The position numbers were made by a program, and so were the translations under genes. Source: Diphasiastrum complanatum (taxonomy: Eukaryota; Streptophyta; Lycopodiopsida; Lycopodiales; Lycopodiaceae). From it: DNA of 64,000 bases. Every line of letters begins with the position of its first letter. Within the stretch, counting starts at the first letter, position 1. The notes beneath the pieces are model-generated. The model did not search any database, had not been told where the DNA came from, and saw only the letters and a list, made by a program, of their open reading frames with translations. Shown here one piece after another: positions 1 through 11,174 of the stretch. The DNA is taken from positions 273,478-337,477 of the forward strand of contig CM055107.1 of assembly GCA_029204225.1 (NCBI GenBank). Direction: 5' to 3'.

Positions 1-531
1 CCTTACGCGTCTGCGAAAAGTGTGAAAACTACGAAGGAGACAGAAGTTCGAACTCCCTCTTGAACTTGTCTGGTGTGAAAAGTGCAAAAAAATTACGACA
101 AGCTTTGCAGTTTGAAATTCCTCTTGAACTCGATTTCTACGAAAAGTGCAAAAACTGCGAGGAGGGTCAATTATATGGGCACATCTCTACTATGGACCAA
201 TGATCCATCATTGGCAACTCCTACTTTTGTTCATATCAATTGCATATTTTACATCTTATAAGTATGCCATTGAAAATCCTGAAATGCATATCAAAAACCA
301 CTTTTGAAGAGTATACAATCAAACTTAAAGTAGGCCAGCGGCTCTTACATACTTGAAAACTGTTAGAAATGAGCTCCAAATGTCGATTTACTTTATGTAT
401 GGACCAGCACTCCACGGTAGGCTGTGATTGAGTTTGTTTGCTCATAGCAAATAGTATTGGAAGAGAACTTAGATAAAGGAAATGGCATAAGAGAGAGGAG
501 GAGTACATCGCTACTCCATCTCATCTGTTAT
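1..531. repeat. Dispersed repeat, copy A (direct repeat of 15421-15968)
   Basis: This stretch matches 15421-15968 in the same orientation. Both copies carry the recurring phrase GAAAAGTGCGAAAACT and end at the same point, CATCTCATCTGTTAT. Copy A is cut at its right end by the gypsy LTR that starts at 532, and at its left end by the window edge. No convincing gene is present; the open frames are short and not conserved between the copies. It is probably part of an unclassified transposon. Confidence 0.7.
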
Positions 532-1567
532 TGTTACATACCTACGTAACTAGTAGTACTTCAGACCCCTAATAGTCCATTTAGTGTTGGGACTAAATGC
601 AAGGTACCCTTAGGATTAAGGGTATGGAGGTATGGAGTCACCTTACCCCTTGGATAAGGGGGTACCCCCTTAGCATTAAGGGTAGGTGCCTTAGATTAAG
701 GCACTTGTGTCCTTGGATTAAGGGCAGGTTAGGTGGCTATGCCTTGGATGGAGGTATGGAACATAGAGAGGTGCTAGAAAGTCATTGGATGTACTATTTT
801 TCTAAACCTTGGACCTCAACCTTGAACCATATCACTTTATTGGTCTAGGACCAACTTGGGCAATGGGACCTTAGTAGGAAGGGTGCCCTTCTAAAGTGTC
901 CATTGAGTTTCCAACCTCCCACACAGAAAGGCCAATCAAAGAGTCATAGGTTATGGAAGGAGTCTCTTGACATTCCCATAAGCCTATGGAGGCTCTTGGA
1001 GATTCTTTAACTCCCCTAGGCTTCTCTCTCTCTCATTGAATGAGCATGGAACTCCACAGTGCATTGGAGAGGTCCATGGGCCATCTATATGAGGGCAGTA
1101 GGGCGCTCATTGGGAGGGAAGATCTCTCTTGTTTGCTTGGCTTATGCTCTAGTGTGTCCTACTAGTGTGTAGAGTGCTTTCTCGTGGTTGTATGCTTGAG
1201 GTGTGGATCTTGCTTATGGTATGGGACATAAGTAGGGTTTGGATCTTGAGTATGCTATGGAGTGTTGTGGTATGCTTGTGATCTGTTTATGGTTAGCAAG
1301 GGTTGCTAGATAGGTCTTGCTTGAAGCTTGAATCTAGCTATGGTTGGATGGTGAATACTTGAGGCCAGCTTGTTATCTATCTTTGTGTTTAAATAGTAGG
1401 GACACAGGTGGGAGGAGAGATCCTTGGAGGCTTGCAGATCCTTACTTGCAGGTGGAGGCATCCTAGCTTGGAGTTGGGGAGCATCTTGAAGCTTGCAGGT
1501 TGCTTGGAGGACATTTTGGAGGCTCTACCTTGAATTTGGAGGACTTTCTCACCTCTACTTGTAAAAG
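532..1567 (+). repeat. 5' LTR of gypsy element 1
   Basis: The left edge TGTTACATACCT recurs at 11189 after a polypurine tract, so the two are the paired LTR starts of one element. The right edge is less certain. I place it before 1568, where TGGTATCTAGAAC resembles the initiator-tRNA primer site. The middle (about 1085-1430) is closely repeated at 41382-41727. Repeated GGATTAAGGG and CCTTGGATAAGGG phrases give the first 200 bases a low-complexity look. The insertion point lies just after GTTAT of the repeat at 1-531. Confidence 0.6.
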
Positions 1568-2194
1568 TGGTATCTAGAACTAGACAAAGAATGGTAACCT
1601 TTCTAACCTTCTTCAAGTTCTATTAAGATCACCAACTAAGCTTTTTTTTGGAGAATATTATAGGCTTTTCTAGTTGTAGGAAGCTTGTAGTTGAAGTACC
1701 CAATGAATCTAGTTCTTTTTGGAAGAGAGTAGTGATGCTTATAGAATTGTTTAAAGGCTGATTTTTTTATCATGTTAGAGAAGTTTTAAAGTGGCTTTGG
1801 ATTTTAAAAGTTTGGAAAAAAGATCTGTGGGATAGGTAGAGGAAGTCTTCCTCTACATACACAAATTTTTTTTGGCAAAAAGATTGATTCTAGCTATGTG
1901 TTTTGATCAAAACTAGTGTTTTTTTTTTAATAAATGAAGTGTTTCAAGTTCTGATTTTCATTTTGAAGTTCTATTTTCAGACCTGTAAATTTGAAAATCA
2001 AATCTAAAAGTGAAGTTTTCATTCAAACTTCATTAGTTACACCTTTCTATCTCCTAGTTTCATGAAGATGGCAATGTAGGAAGGGAATGGTTAGTGTGAC
2101 TTTGTGCATAAAACAAGTTTTGAAATTCTGTTTTTTGTCATTTTGAAGTTCTGATTTTCAGACCTGTAAAATCTGAAAATCTAAAATATGAAAA

Positions 2195-3046
2195 TTGAAT
2201 TTTCATAAAGCTTCACAAGCTCTTGAACTATTATACCAACAAATTCAAGCCACTAATAAGCAGCTTCTTGAAACTGATCAAAGAAACCAAGACTTAGAGT
2301 CTAGGTTAGCCAATCAGAAGCAGCATGTAGTTCCACCTCCTATAAAAGTGTTTAAGAGGGAGAAGAAGGATTGGAACTTACAAGTGGTAAGTTCTTGGTT
2401 GAATGTTTGGAGCAAATGCTTTGCCATGAACTAATTCCCTGAATCTGAGAAGTTATCCATTGTCACTACGTTCTTTGAAGGAAGAGCCTTAGTTTGGTGG
2501 GATGACTTAGTTGCAAAGGGCAGTCAACCTTGTACATGGGATGATTTAGGCAAGCTTTTTAGGGATTATTTGCTACCACTTTTAGATGACTATGAGCACT
2601 TCCAAAAATTGAGTCATCTAACCATGAATAAAGGTTTGGAACAGTTTATTCAAGATTTTCACGAGTACCCGAAGCCACTTTATAGTGATATTCCGTCTAA
2701 GTTACAAATGTTAATGTTTATTGATGGGTTACCAAAAGATTATCAAGTGGATGTTTGTAGGAACCATCCAAAAACCCTAGAAGATGCCATTAGGGCTACA
2801 AAATACTTTGATGACACACCTAAGCCACCTAGGGGTCAACAACCTAATGAGCAGAAAAAAAAATTTCAATTTAAGAGGAAGGATAGGGAAGTTATTAATG
2901 AAACACATCCCACTTTCAACAATCCTAAGAAATCCAAGAAAACTTTAAAAATCATCATGGTGGCAATGATAAAGCTAAAGCTCGTAAGAAGAACTTGTGC
3001 TTCAATTGCAATGGCGAGGGTCACCTTGCACGTGATTGCATCATAA
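2195..3046 (+). pseudogene. gag of gypsy element 1 (broken)
   Basis: The reading frame is in two pieces (2195-2434 and 2570-3046) with a frame break between them. The first piece is a coiled-coil-like, glutamine-rich stretch; the second is a retrotransposon gag domain followed by a basic region. Near 2995 the frame shifts again and the nucleocapsid zinc knuckle, C-x2-C-x4-H-x4-C, is visible as CFNCNGEGHLARDC. In an active element this protein packages the RNA. It is inactive here. Confidence 0.75.
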
Positions 3047-3342
3047 AACAAGCTTCAACCTCAGGTAATCTATCTCGAAGTAATGAGATGGATGTTTGTT
3101 TTCTTAGTTCTTTAGTTTTTGGTCCTAATGACCTTATTTGCATTAAAGATAAAGTTAATAATCAAGTTCTTAATGTTCTTTTTGACACGGGATCCACTCA
3201 TAACTTTATTAATGTAAATTTGGTGCAGACGCTAAACCTTCCTACCAGAAAAAGTGAGAAAAAATACCGTGTGACAATGGCATCAAGAAGTAATTTTGAT
3301 TTGATGGATTTTATTGTTCCTGATGTAGAATTGCACATTTAG
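2995..3342 (+). pseudogene. Zinc knuckle and aspartic protease part of gypsy element 1
   Basis: The frame runs from the zinc knuckle into a retropepsin-like domain. The catalytic motif appears as LFDTGSTHNFI at about 3178-3210, in the usual plant gypsy form D-T/S-G-A/S-T-H. The frame ends at a stop at 3340-3342, well before the reverse transcriptase, and the linker from 3343 to about 3467 has several stops in all forward frames. Confidence 0.7.
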
Positions 3343-3467
3343 GATTGTTCTGAAAAACTATAATTTCATGCTATTTAATTAGCCTTTGTAAAAATTCCTC
3401 TCTAAGCTTACGGTATTGTTCTAATCTGGATTCTCTATCTGACATACACTAGAAATCTTTATCTTTT

Positions 3468-3989
3468 ATGCATGAGAATTCTTTAATTAAGATCAAGTCT
3501 AGTTTAAGTGTTGACACTAAAAATGTTAACCCTTATTCTAAACGTGAACTTAATTCTAATTTTGATTTTAAAGTTTATTTATGTTTTCATAATGATATCA
3601 TTTGCTGCAATGATGAAGAACTTAACATAAATGCCATGAATATACCCAGTGAGAACACTACAGAATTTGAAGCCTATAATGAACTTAGGCAGGAATTCAA
3701 TGATGTTTTTTTAGACCTTCTTGTAGGTTTACCACCAGAAAGGATAGTTGATCATAAAATTGACCTAATAACTAGAGCAATTCCAATCACACAGCGTCCT
3801 TATAGGATGAGTCCATCGGAAGAGGCTGAGGTAAATAGGCAATTACATGATTACCTGAAAAAGGGGTCGGTACAACCTAGTAAGTTTCCTTGGGCATCAC
3901 CAGTGGTTTTGGTGGCCAAGAAGGATGGGACTATAAGGTTTTGTGTCGACTATAAGAAATTGAGCAAGGTAACCGTTAAGAATAATATA
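3468..3989 (+). pseudogene. Reverse transcriptase, N-terminal part, gypsy element 1
   Basis: Conserved gypsy RT landmarks are present: [15 protein letters not shown], then [15 protein letters not shown] and [12 protein letters not shown]. The domain is cut at 3989/3990 by the LTR of a copia element and resumes at 8589. The codons just before the cut belong to the loop that precedes the YPLPRMDD-type motif, which is exactly what is found after 8588. Confidence 0.85.
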
Positions 3990-4639
3990 TGTGAAAGATT
4001 CAACTAGTTTCATCACATTTTGCAATATTTTCATATTTGGCATATTGAGGCCAAAACTTGTTTTAGACTTAGAGGTTGACTTTTCAAAGTTCATTAGTCT
4101 AAATTTCATTTAAATAAACACTTTTTGAAAGTGTGGGAAAGATAGAATGTGAGTTTGAGTAGATTCAATTTGAATAAGTTGGGTACATTGAATCTAGACC
4201 CAAAATTGGTAGGGTTAGCATTTTGGTGGGAAAGCCAAGTGGCCAAATAGGGTTTGGACCTGCTATAAAAGGATGTAACTCGTGGAGAGAGTCATCTTCT
4301 CTCTTCTCTATCTCATTTCATGCTTATACATGGTTCTCTTGGGTTCTACTATCCATTGGTGCACTATCTTGGCAATTGCTTGCAATTCTATGTGTAGAAT
4401 GATCTATATTTGCTATTTTTGGATCCACACGTGTGAAATACAGTAGCTTGATGGTTTTGTACGGACAACAACAGTACATAATCATTTCATTCAAGTTTGA
4501 TCAAGTTCTATTAGTGTTTGCATCTCAAATTGTGTGTAGATGCTGATTTTTCTACATTGGTGAAATTGGTAGTGTATTTCTCTTTCTAACCAAAGATCAT
4601 TCAAGTAGATTGGATTTTAAGGATCTGAAATCTTTCACA
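3990..4639 (+). repeat. 5' LTR of nested copia
   Basis: The LTR is 650 bp with 12-bp terminal inverted repeats (TGTGAAAGATTC). A promoter-like CTATAAAAGG lies at 4263-4272, about 270 bases in, which would place transcription start inside the LTR as expected. Confidence 0.9.
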
Positions 4640-4654
4640 TGGTATCAGAGCTTG
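4640..4654 (+). other. Primer-binding site of nested copia
   Basis: TGGTATCAGAGCTTG follows the LTR end directly. TGGTATCAGAGC is the standard complement of the 3' end of plant initiator methionine tRNA, used by most copia elements. Confidence 0.9.
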
Positions 4655-5237
4655 TGTTTCAGGTTATGAAGGAGGAAATCAGATCTATCAATGATTTGGT
4701 GAAAATATCAAGTCTAGAGCATGCTAGAGAGGATTCTACACCAAAATCAGATTTTTTGCTTTTGTAGATTGGATCTTTTGTAGATCAGAACACTAAATAG
4801 GTCAATATACTTGTTCAATTCCATTTTTTGAATTCACATGCTGGATTTGGCCGATTTTTGGATCATTGAGTTAAGCCTAAGTGGTGGCTTATAGACTGCA
4901 TATCAAAATTTCAGCATTTGCATGTAGATTTGGAATAGTCAATTTTTTGTGATTTTGTCAAAACCCTAATTTTGATTGGATCTCTAGATAGTGAGGTTGT
5001 TGGACTTCATTTGAGTGTGTTTCAATCTTAGGAAGTGAAAAAAGTCATTAGATTGAGGATAGATCATAGGTTGGTCAAGATTCCATGATTCTATGTGTTG
5101 CTTTGCTTGGATAAGTGCTAGAAGAGAATTTGTGAGATAGTTTCAAATCTTAGTTTCTTTTGAAAGCATTTGTTGTTGTTCAAAGGAGTGCTTTGTGCAT
5201 TGAAACAAGTTGAAAGAGAAGATCAGGTCATTGCTAC

Positions 5238-6233
5238 ATGGCAACCTCAATTGGAGTTATGTTGGAAGCCAATGATAGGCTTACCTCAAGTAACTATTCA
5301 TTATGGAAAGTGAGGATGGAGTCACTTCTTGAGATGAATGATGTTTTGGATATTGTTGTAGGTTTGGAGGAGAGACCAGCAACACAACAAGATCAATTGA
5401 GGCATGACAAGAGGGCAAATAAGACTCTACACATGATAAAGATGAATGTTACCAATGAACTTCTCAAGGAAGTTGGTAAGCGTACATCATTTTTGGAAGC
5501 TTGGAATTCATTGAAGAAGCTTTATGAATCCAAGTCTACTTCTAGAGTGTTGACTCTAAGAAGGCAAATCTTTTCTTGTTTGCAAAAGAGTGAAGAAAGT
5601 CCAAGTACTTTTGTTTTGAGACTGAAAGCATTGAATGATGAGTTAGCTTGCATAGATGAAAGCATTAAGGAAGGAGAGCTTATTCAAGTGATTCTTAATG
5701 GCTTGTTGGATGCTCATGCTAACATTGTTCAAAGTATTGCTATTCAAAAGACTTTGCCAAGTTTGATGGATCTTCAAGAGATCTTGATCAATGAGGAATA
5801 TAGGCTTCAAGCAAGAGGTGGATCTACATCGACACTTCAAGAGGATGCTGTGTTCACAAAGGGCAAATTCAAGGGCAAAACCAAAAGCAAGTGGTCTAAA
5901 GGGCAAGATCAAGTGGATGCTTCTTCAAGTGGCAAAAAGAAGGATAGATCAAAGCTCAAGTGCTTCTATTGTGGCATCAAGGTGTATTCAAGCATGATTG
6001 ATGGTAAAGTAGATGGTTCTAACATTCTTGATGTTGATGAGAAGGATTCTACTTTGGATGGTGGTGATGATGGACCTTCATCAAGTCAAAAGCCAAGGAG
6101 AACATCAAGAGAAAGACAAGTACCTTCAAGGCTCACATATGATCAAAAGGGTAAGCAAGTAGTTTCTGGAAATTATGTTGCTTTCCTAGCCTCTTTGGAT
6201 GAGCCTACAAGTGTAGATCAAGCAAGGAAATAA
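5238..6233 (+). CDS. Copia gag with internally deleted pol junction
   Basis: A 331-residue frame starts at the ATG in CTACATGGCAACC. Residues 1 to about 245 are a copia capsid-type gag (SNYSLWKVRMESLL near the start, LRRQIFSCLQK in the middle) with a basic tail and the first half of a zinc knuckle, CFYCG. After that knuckle the frame jumps to the segment that normally lies between integrase and reverse transcriptase (serine-rich, SQKPRRTSRERQVPSRLTYD), ending at 6233. Just beyond the stop, WIQAMDLEY is a typical start of the copia RT region. Protease and integrase are thus cleanly deleted. Confidence 0.8.
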   Translation: MATSIGVMLEANDRLTSSNYSLWKVRMESLLEMNDVLDIVVGLEERPATQQDQLRHDKRANKTLHMIKMNVTNELLKEVGKRTSFLEAWNSLKKLYESKSTSRVLTLRRQIFSCLQKSEESPSTFVLRLKALNDELACIDESIKEGELIQVILNGLLDAHANIVQSIAIQKTLPSLMDLQEILINEEYRLQARGGSTSTLQEDAVFTKGKFKGKTKSKWSKGQDQVDASSSGKKKDRSKLKCFYCGIKVYSSMIDGKVDGSNILDVDEKDSTLDGGDDGPSSSQKPRRTSRERQVPSRLTYDQKGKQVVSGNYVAFLASLDEPTSVDQARK

Positions 6234-6289
6234 GAGGAGTGGATCCAAGCAATGGATCTTGAGTATCGATCTCTTATGAAGAGTGGAAC

Positions 6290-7380
6290 ATCTTTTGGAG
6301 GATCTTCTTGTGTACATGGAGCTATGCAAGTGGATGGATGTTATCTTGTTGTAAAATCAAGTAATGGATCTGGAAAAAAAAATTTGTTCAATGACTTTGA
6401 TGGTCAAGTTGAAGATCAAGAGGTTGATCTCAAAGCGCTTCAACTAGTCAAAAGGGAAGTTGGCAATTTGGAGCTAGTCAAGAGCATCAAAGGAGAGGTA
6501 ATTGGCAAAGGTGTATGGATCTGTTTTTGCAGCATATTGAAGACTCAAGTAAGGACAAAGAAGCAGCAAAGAAGTGTTGTTCAAGTTTACTTTACTTGTT
6601 CTATCTCATGTTTGAGCAATTTCATGTGGATGTGTGCAAATTGTCAAGATATGGTAAAACTAGCTACATTGGTGAGCATTGTTTTGATGTTGGATTTGTA
6701 CTAGCATTCTTGGATGATTTTGCTGATAGAAATGAAGCTATTGGAGGTTCATTATGTCACTCATCCATGGCTAAGTTCTCAAGTGTTGAGCTATTTGGTG
6801 CCAATACTTGGAGATTGTCAATTTTTGGTGAATTCATGGTCATTTTCTTATGTCAAGTAGATCTTGAAGATGGACTAGTGCAAACTACTTGGTTTATGGA
6901 GTCATGTGGTGCTGGATTTGCATCATTAATGTACTCACCTACTCATGGATTTCCAAGGTTTGATGGTTTCTTGTGGCAAGATGAAGATGGAGGCTCATTC
7001 ATGGAGTATCATGGTGGACACAAGGCAACAAAGGACAAAGGAGGAGGAGACATGTAAGCAAAAGTTGATCACTCACATTTATTATTTGTTTGCTGTATTT
7101 TTCCAAAGAGTTCAGAGTTGGAAGCATGGTGAAATCATTTCACTTACATTCTATTTGATTTTTCATGTTCTAGTCACATTTTTACATGTAAAATTGATGT
7201 AAGAAATAGTGAAGCATCCCAAGTGGACACTATTCTCTATATCAATTATGGTTGTTTCTATTTTGAGCATTACATGATCATTGAAAGGAGATCTATTCTT
7301 AGTAAGAAGATCATTCTTATGATGGATCAAAGTTCTATTGGCAAAAACTATGCTAGGAGCATTGGAAGCTAGGAAAGCGA
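6290..7380 (+). other. Non-retroviral segment inside nested copia
   Basis: Where copia reverse transcriptase is expected there is about 1.1 kb without any RT motif. It holds a 180-codon frame (6515-7057) rich in F, C, G and D, with HGFPRFDGFLWQDEDGG near its end, and no family I recognise. Short forward frames overlap at each end. It may be a captured host fragment, or element sequence too rearranged to read. It is bounded on the left by the RT start WIQAMDLEY and on the right by the RNase H region at 7384. Confidence 0.5.
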
Positions 7381-7383
7381 GTT

Positions 7384-7920
7384 TTGAGGTACATCATTGG
7401 AACTCAAGATTTTGGCATATTATATGAGGGATCATCACCTAATCTTTTTGGATTTTCAGATTCGGACTATGCTGGAGATATAATGGATAGGAAATCCATT
7501 AGTTTTTATTGTATTGTCATGGGTGATGGAGCTATATCATGGATGTCAAAGAAACAAGCCACTATCTCATTGTCATCTAGTGAGGCCGAGTACAAAGCTC
7601 TTACACATTGCACAAAGGAGATGGTATCGATCAAGAGGATGATCAAGGATCTTCACTTGCTGGATTTTTCAGAGAGCCCAATCATCTTTTCTGACAATCA
7701 ATCAGCCCAAAGAATGGCATCAATCCTATCTTTCATGCTAGGAGCAAGCATATTGAGATACAATATCATTTTGTGAGGGAGCGAGTCATTGCAAAGGAGG
7801 TGGAGCTTCAACACGTGTCTTCAAGGGAATGTGTAGCTGATATCTTCACCAAAGCATTGGGAAAAGACTTGTTCATGAAGCATAGGACTTCACTTGGAGT
7901 ATTATCAAAGTCTATGCTAA
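7384..7920 (+). pseudogene. RNase H C-terminal end of nested copia
   Basis: Motifs of the copia RNase H are clear: FSDSDYAGD, then KQATISLSSSEAEYKAL, then FSDNQSA. The frame then shifts near 7720 and continues as an HIEIQYHFVRE-type block and VADIFTKALG up to about 7880. The purine-rich GAAGAGGGAG before 7939 is the polypurine tract. Confidence 0.8.
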
Positions 7921-7938
7921 AACTAGTTGAAGAGGGAG

Positions 7939-8588
7939 TGTGAAAGATTCAACTAGTTTCATCACATTTTGCAATATTTTCATATTTGGCATATTGAGGC
8001 CAAAACTTGTTTTAGACTTAGAGGTTGACTTTTCAAAGTTCATTAGTCTAAATTTCATTTAAATAAACACTTTTTGAAAGTGTGGGAAAGATAGAATGCG
8101 AGTTTGAGTAGATTCAATTTGAATAAGTTGGGTACATTGAATCTAGACCCAAAATTGGTAGGGTTAGCATTTTGGTGGGAAAGCCAAGTGGCCAAATAGG
8201 GTTTGGACCTGCTATAAAAGGATGTAACTCGTGGAGAGAGTCATCTTCTCTCTTCTCTATCTCATTTCATGCTTATACATGGTTCTCTTGGGTTCTACTA
8301 TCCATTGGTGCACTATCTTGGCAATTGCTTGCAATTCTATGTGTAGAATGATCTATATTTGTTATTTTTGGATCCACACGTGTGAAATACAGTAGCTTGC
8401 TGGTTTTGTACGGACAGCAACAGTACATAATCATTTCATTCAAGTTTGATCAAGTTCTATTAGTGTTTGCATCTCAAATTGTGTGTAGATGCTGATTTTT
8501 CTACATTGGTGAAATTGGTAGTGTATTTCTCTTTCTAACCAAAGATCATTCAAGTAGATTGGATCTTAAGGATATGAAATCTTTCACA
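7939..8588 (+). repeat. 3' LTR of nested copia
   Basis: Same length and ends as the 5' LTR, with about six substitutions. The matching TATA-like site is at 8212-8221. Confidence 0.9.
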
Positions 8589-9670
8589 ATATCCACTGCC
8601 GCGGATGGATGATCTAATAGACTATCTTGGTGGTGCTGGGTACTTTACCAAGATAGATTTAAGATCGGGCTACCATCAAATACGCATTAAGACAGAAGAT
8701 ATACCAAAAACCGGGTTTTGAACTCGCTTTGGTCACTACGAATTTTTGTTGTTGCCTTTTGGTTTGACCAATGCACCGGCAACTTTCCAACAAATGATGA
8801 ATGATTTGTTCAGGCCATATTTGGGAAGATTTTTAGTGGTATTCCTAGATGATATCCTAGTGTTCAGTAAGACTTTGGCGGAACATAAAGAGCATCTTAG
8901 GATTTTCTTGGACATTATAAGAAGGGAAAAGCTCTTTGCCAAGAAGTCTAAGTGTGACTTTTTTGCTAAGGAATTGTCCTACTTGGGACATAAGATTTTC
9001 GAACGGGGGGTGGAGATTGACGTTGATCATATTCAAAGGGTTATTGATTGGCCTATTCTCACCACAATTTGGGAAATCAAGTCTTTCTTGGGGTTTGTGG
9101 GATTTTTCCGTCAGCATATTCCCCAATTTACTCGATTGGCATTTCCCCTTACCCAGGCCTTGAAAGGCTATAAGAAGCTAAGCCGGAGGGCTAAGAGTCC
9201 ACTAGTGGTGTGGACGGAGGATATGAATAATTGTTTTGAGTTGCTTAAGAAAAGTGTCACTTCGGCACCAATACTAATCATTGGAGATCCTAATAAGACT
9301 TTTGTGGTTAGGACGGATGCTAGTGATTATGCTATTGGAGCTGTGTTGATGCAGGATGGACATCCTGTGGCTTATGAAAGCAAGAAATTCAATCCTGCTC
9401 AGTCTAGGTATTATACCTATGAGAAGGAACTGTTTGCAATTGTTCATTCCTTGAAAATTTGGCGACATTATTTGTATGGAGCCAGATTTGGAATTTTGAC
9501 GGATCATCAGACTCTTCAATATTTCTGTGATGCTACATATTTAAAGGGGAGGCAAGCTAGATGAGTTGAGCTGATGCAAATCTTTCACTTTTTTATACGT
9601 TATTGTAAAAGAAGTCAAAATACTCTAGTAGATGCTTTGAGTTGGTTACCGGTTATTAATCAGTTGTGCT
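8589..9670 (+). pseudogene. Reverse transcriptase (C-terminal part) and RNase H, gypsy element 1
   Basis: The gypsy RT resumes with a [10 protein letters not shown]-type block and [14 protein letters not shown], then LPFGLTNAPATFQ and the catalytic FLDDILVFS (the YxDD box) near 8850. RNase H follows, with VVRTDASDYAIGAVL near 9305 and an HQTLQYF block near 9510. In-frame TGA stops occur near 8720 and at 9562, where the family has arginine and tryptophan. The spacer to the integrase holds another stop near 9705. Confidence 0.85.
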
Positions 9671-9837
9671 TTACTGTTATAGAACTGAAGTTGTTTCAGT
9701 CTCTTTAAGGACTATATGAGTCCGATCCTTTTTTTGGAAAGTATTGGCAACAAGTACTTTCGGGGGTCGATTCAGGTCCGCAAGATTCCTCGAATCAGGG
9801 AAAGACTGAAACAAATTTTCTAATTCGAAACAGGATT

Positions 9838-11133
9838 TTGTTTTGTAAAGGAAAGGTGTGTGTATCAGAGAATGACACTGTAAGGGCCCAAATCTTGCAT
9901 AAGTGTCATGATAGTCCATGCGCAGGACATCCGGTTATACAAAGAACACTTGACTTAGTTCGAAGGCAATTTTGGTGGCCTAAGATGAAAAGGCAAGTAG
10001 AGGCCTATGTACTTAAATGTACTAAGTGCCAGTTAAATAAAGCAAAGAGGCTAAAAGCTAGTGGCCTATTACATCCTTTAGATATTCCTACCGGAAAGTG
10101 GAAAAGTATATTCATGGATTTTGTGGTTGGGCTTCCACGTACATGGAAGGGCCATGATTCGGTTTGGGTCATTGTTGACAGACTTACGAAGTTTGCTCAA
10201 TTTATCTCAACGAAAACTACTGTTAAAGCTTCAGAACTAGCTCAACTGTTTGTTGAGAAGCTTTTTTGACTATACGGGCTGCCTTGCGATATTGTCAGTG
10301 ACCGTGACCCAAAATTCACTGAGAATTTTTGGCAAGCAGTATTTGAAAAGTTGAAAACAACTTTAAGTTTGAGTTCTACAGATCATCCGGAATCAGACGG
10401 TCAAACGGAAAGGACTCATCAGACGATGAAGGATATCCTTCGAGCATATGTGGGCCATTGACAGTCTGATTGGGAACAATACCTTCCACTGGTGGAATTT
10501 GCATATAACAGTGCAAAACATTCAACGACCAGATTTAGCCCTGTCATGCTTATGTATGGTTTTCAACCTCGATCACCAATTAGTGTTGGCATGAAAAACC
10601 TACGGGTGCAAGCCGCAGCTGATTTCCTTTCGGATATGCAAGAAATGTTACAGCTGGCTAAAGATAGCATAAGAAGTGCCCAGGACAAGGCAAGGCACTA
10701 TGCTGATCTATCTCGAAAGCACAAGGTATTCATAGTCAACGACTGGATGTTTTTGAGAGTCCCTAGTCACTCTAGAGGCTTGAAAACTATTAAGTGTGCA
10801 AAGTTGGCACATAGGTATTGCGATCTTTTTAAGGTTATCCAAGTGATAAATAAGGTCGCATACAAACTAGAACTTCCAGCTAACGTTGGAATTCATCCTG
10901 TTTTTCACATTAGTAAGTTGAAACCCTCATTGGGGGTTGGGGAGACCCTGGTCTCCATGGAAGATCTAGTGGAACTTCTTCGTGATGAGTCCGTGAGTGG
11001 ACCACCTGAACCCGAGGCAATGGTTAATAGCCGGCAGAGAACTCTACGAAGTAGAGTGCTTCGGGAATTTTTAGTTAGGTGGAGGGGCAAATTAGAAGAG
11101 GAGGATACCTGGGAAAAGGAGGTTGATCTCTAG
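9838..11133 (+). pseudogene. Integrase and chromodomain-like tail, gypsy element 1
   Basis: The integrase zinc finger H-H-C-C is visible (HDSPCAGHP, then CTKCQ). The catalytic core has MDFVVGLP, VSDRDPKFTE and the glutamate in DGQTERTHQT. The GPY-type C-terminal part reads HPVFHISKLKP, followed by REFLVRWRG and a short acidic end, EEEDTWE, which fits a chromodomain that would target heterochromatin. In-frame TGA stops at 10267 and near 10459 break it. Confidence 0.85.
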
Positions 11134-11174
11134 AAGAATTTTCCAAATTTTTTCCTACAAGGAGAAATTTAAGT

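Larger units (their letters stand above)
3990..8588 (+). mobile_element. Young, internally deleted Ty1/copia element nested in gypsy 1
   Basis: Two 650-bp LTRs (3990-4639 and 7939-8588) differ at only about six positions by eye. They begin TGTGAAAGATTC and end with its reverse complement apart from one base. The flanking 5-mers are ATATA and ATATC, a near-perfect target duplication. A primer site follows the 5' LTR. The interior has gag and the C-terminal RNase H end, but protease, integrase and reverse transcriptase are missing; about 1.1 kb of unrelated sequence sits where RT should be. It is therefore non-autonomous. Confidence 0.9.

Noticed and set aside
597-848. Frame in the start of the gypsy LTR, and others at 1389-1616
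   Set aside because: They lie inside LTR sequence built of GGATTAAGGG-like repeats and have no conserved counterpart.
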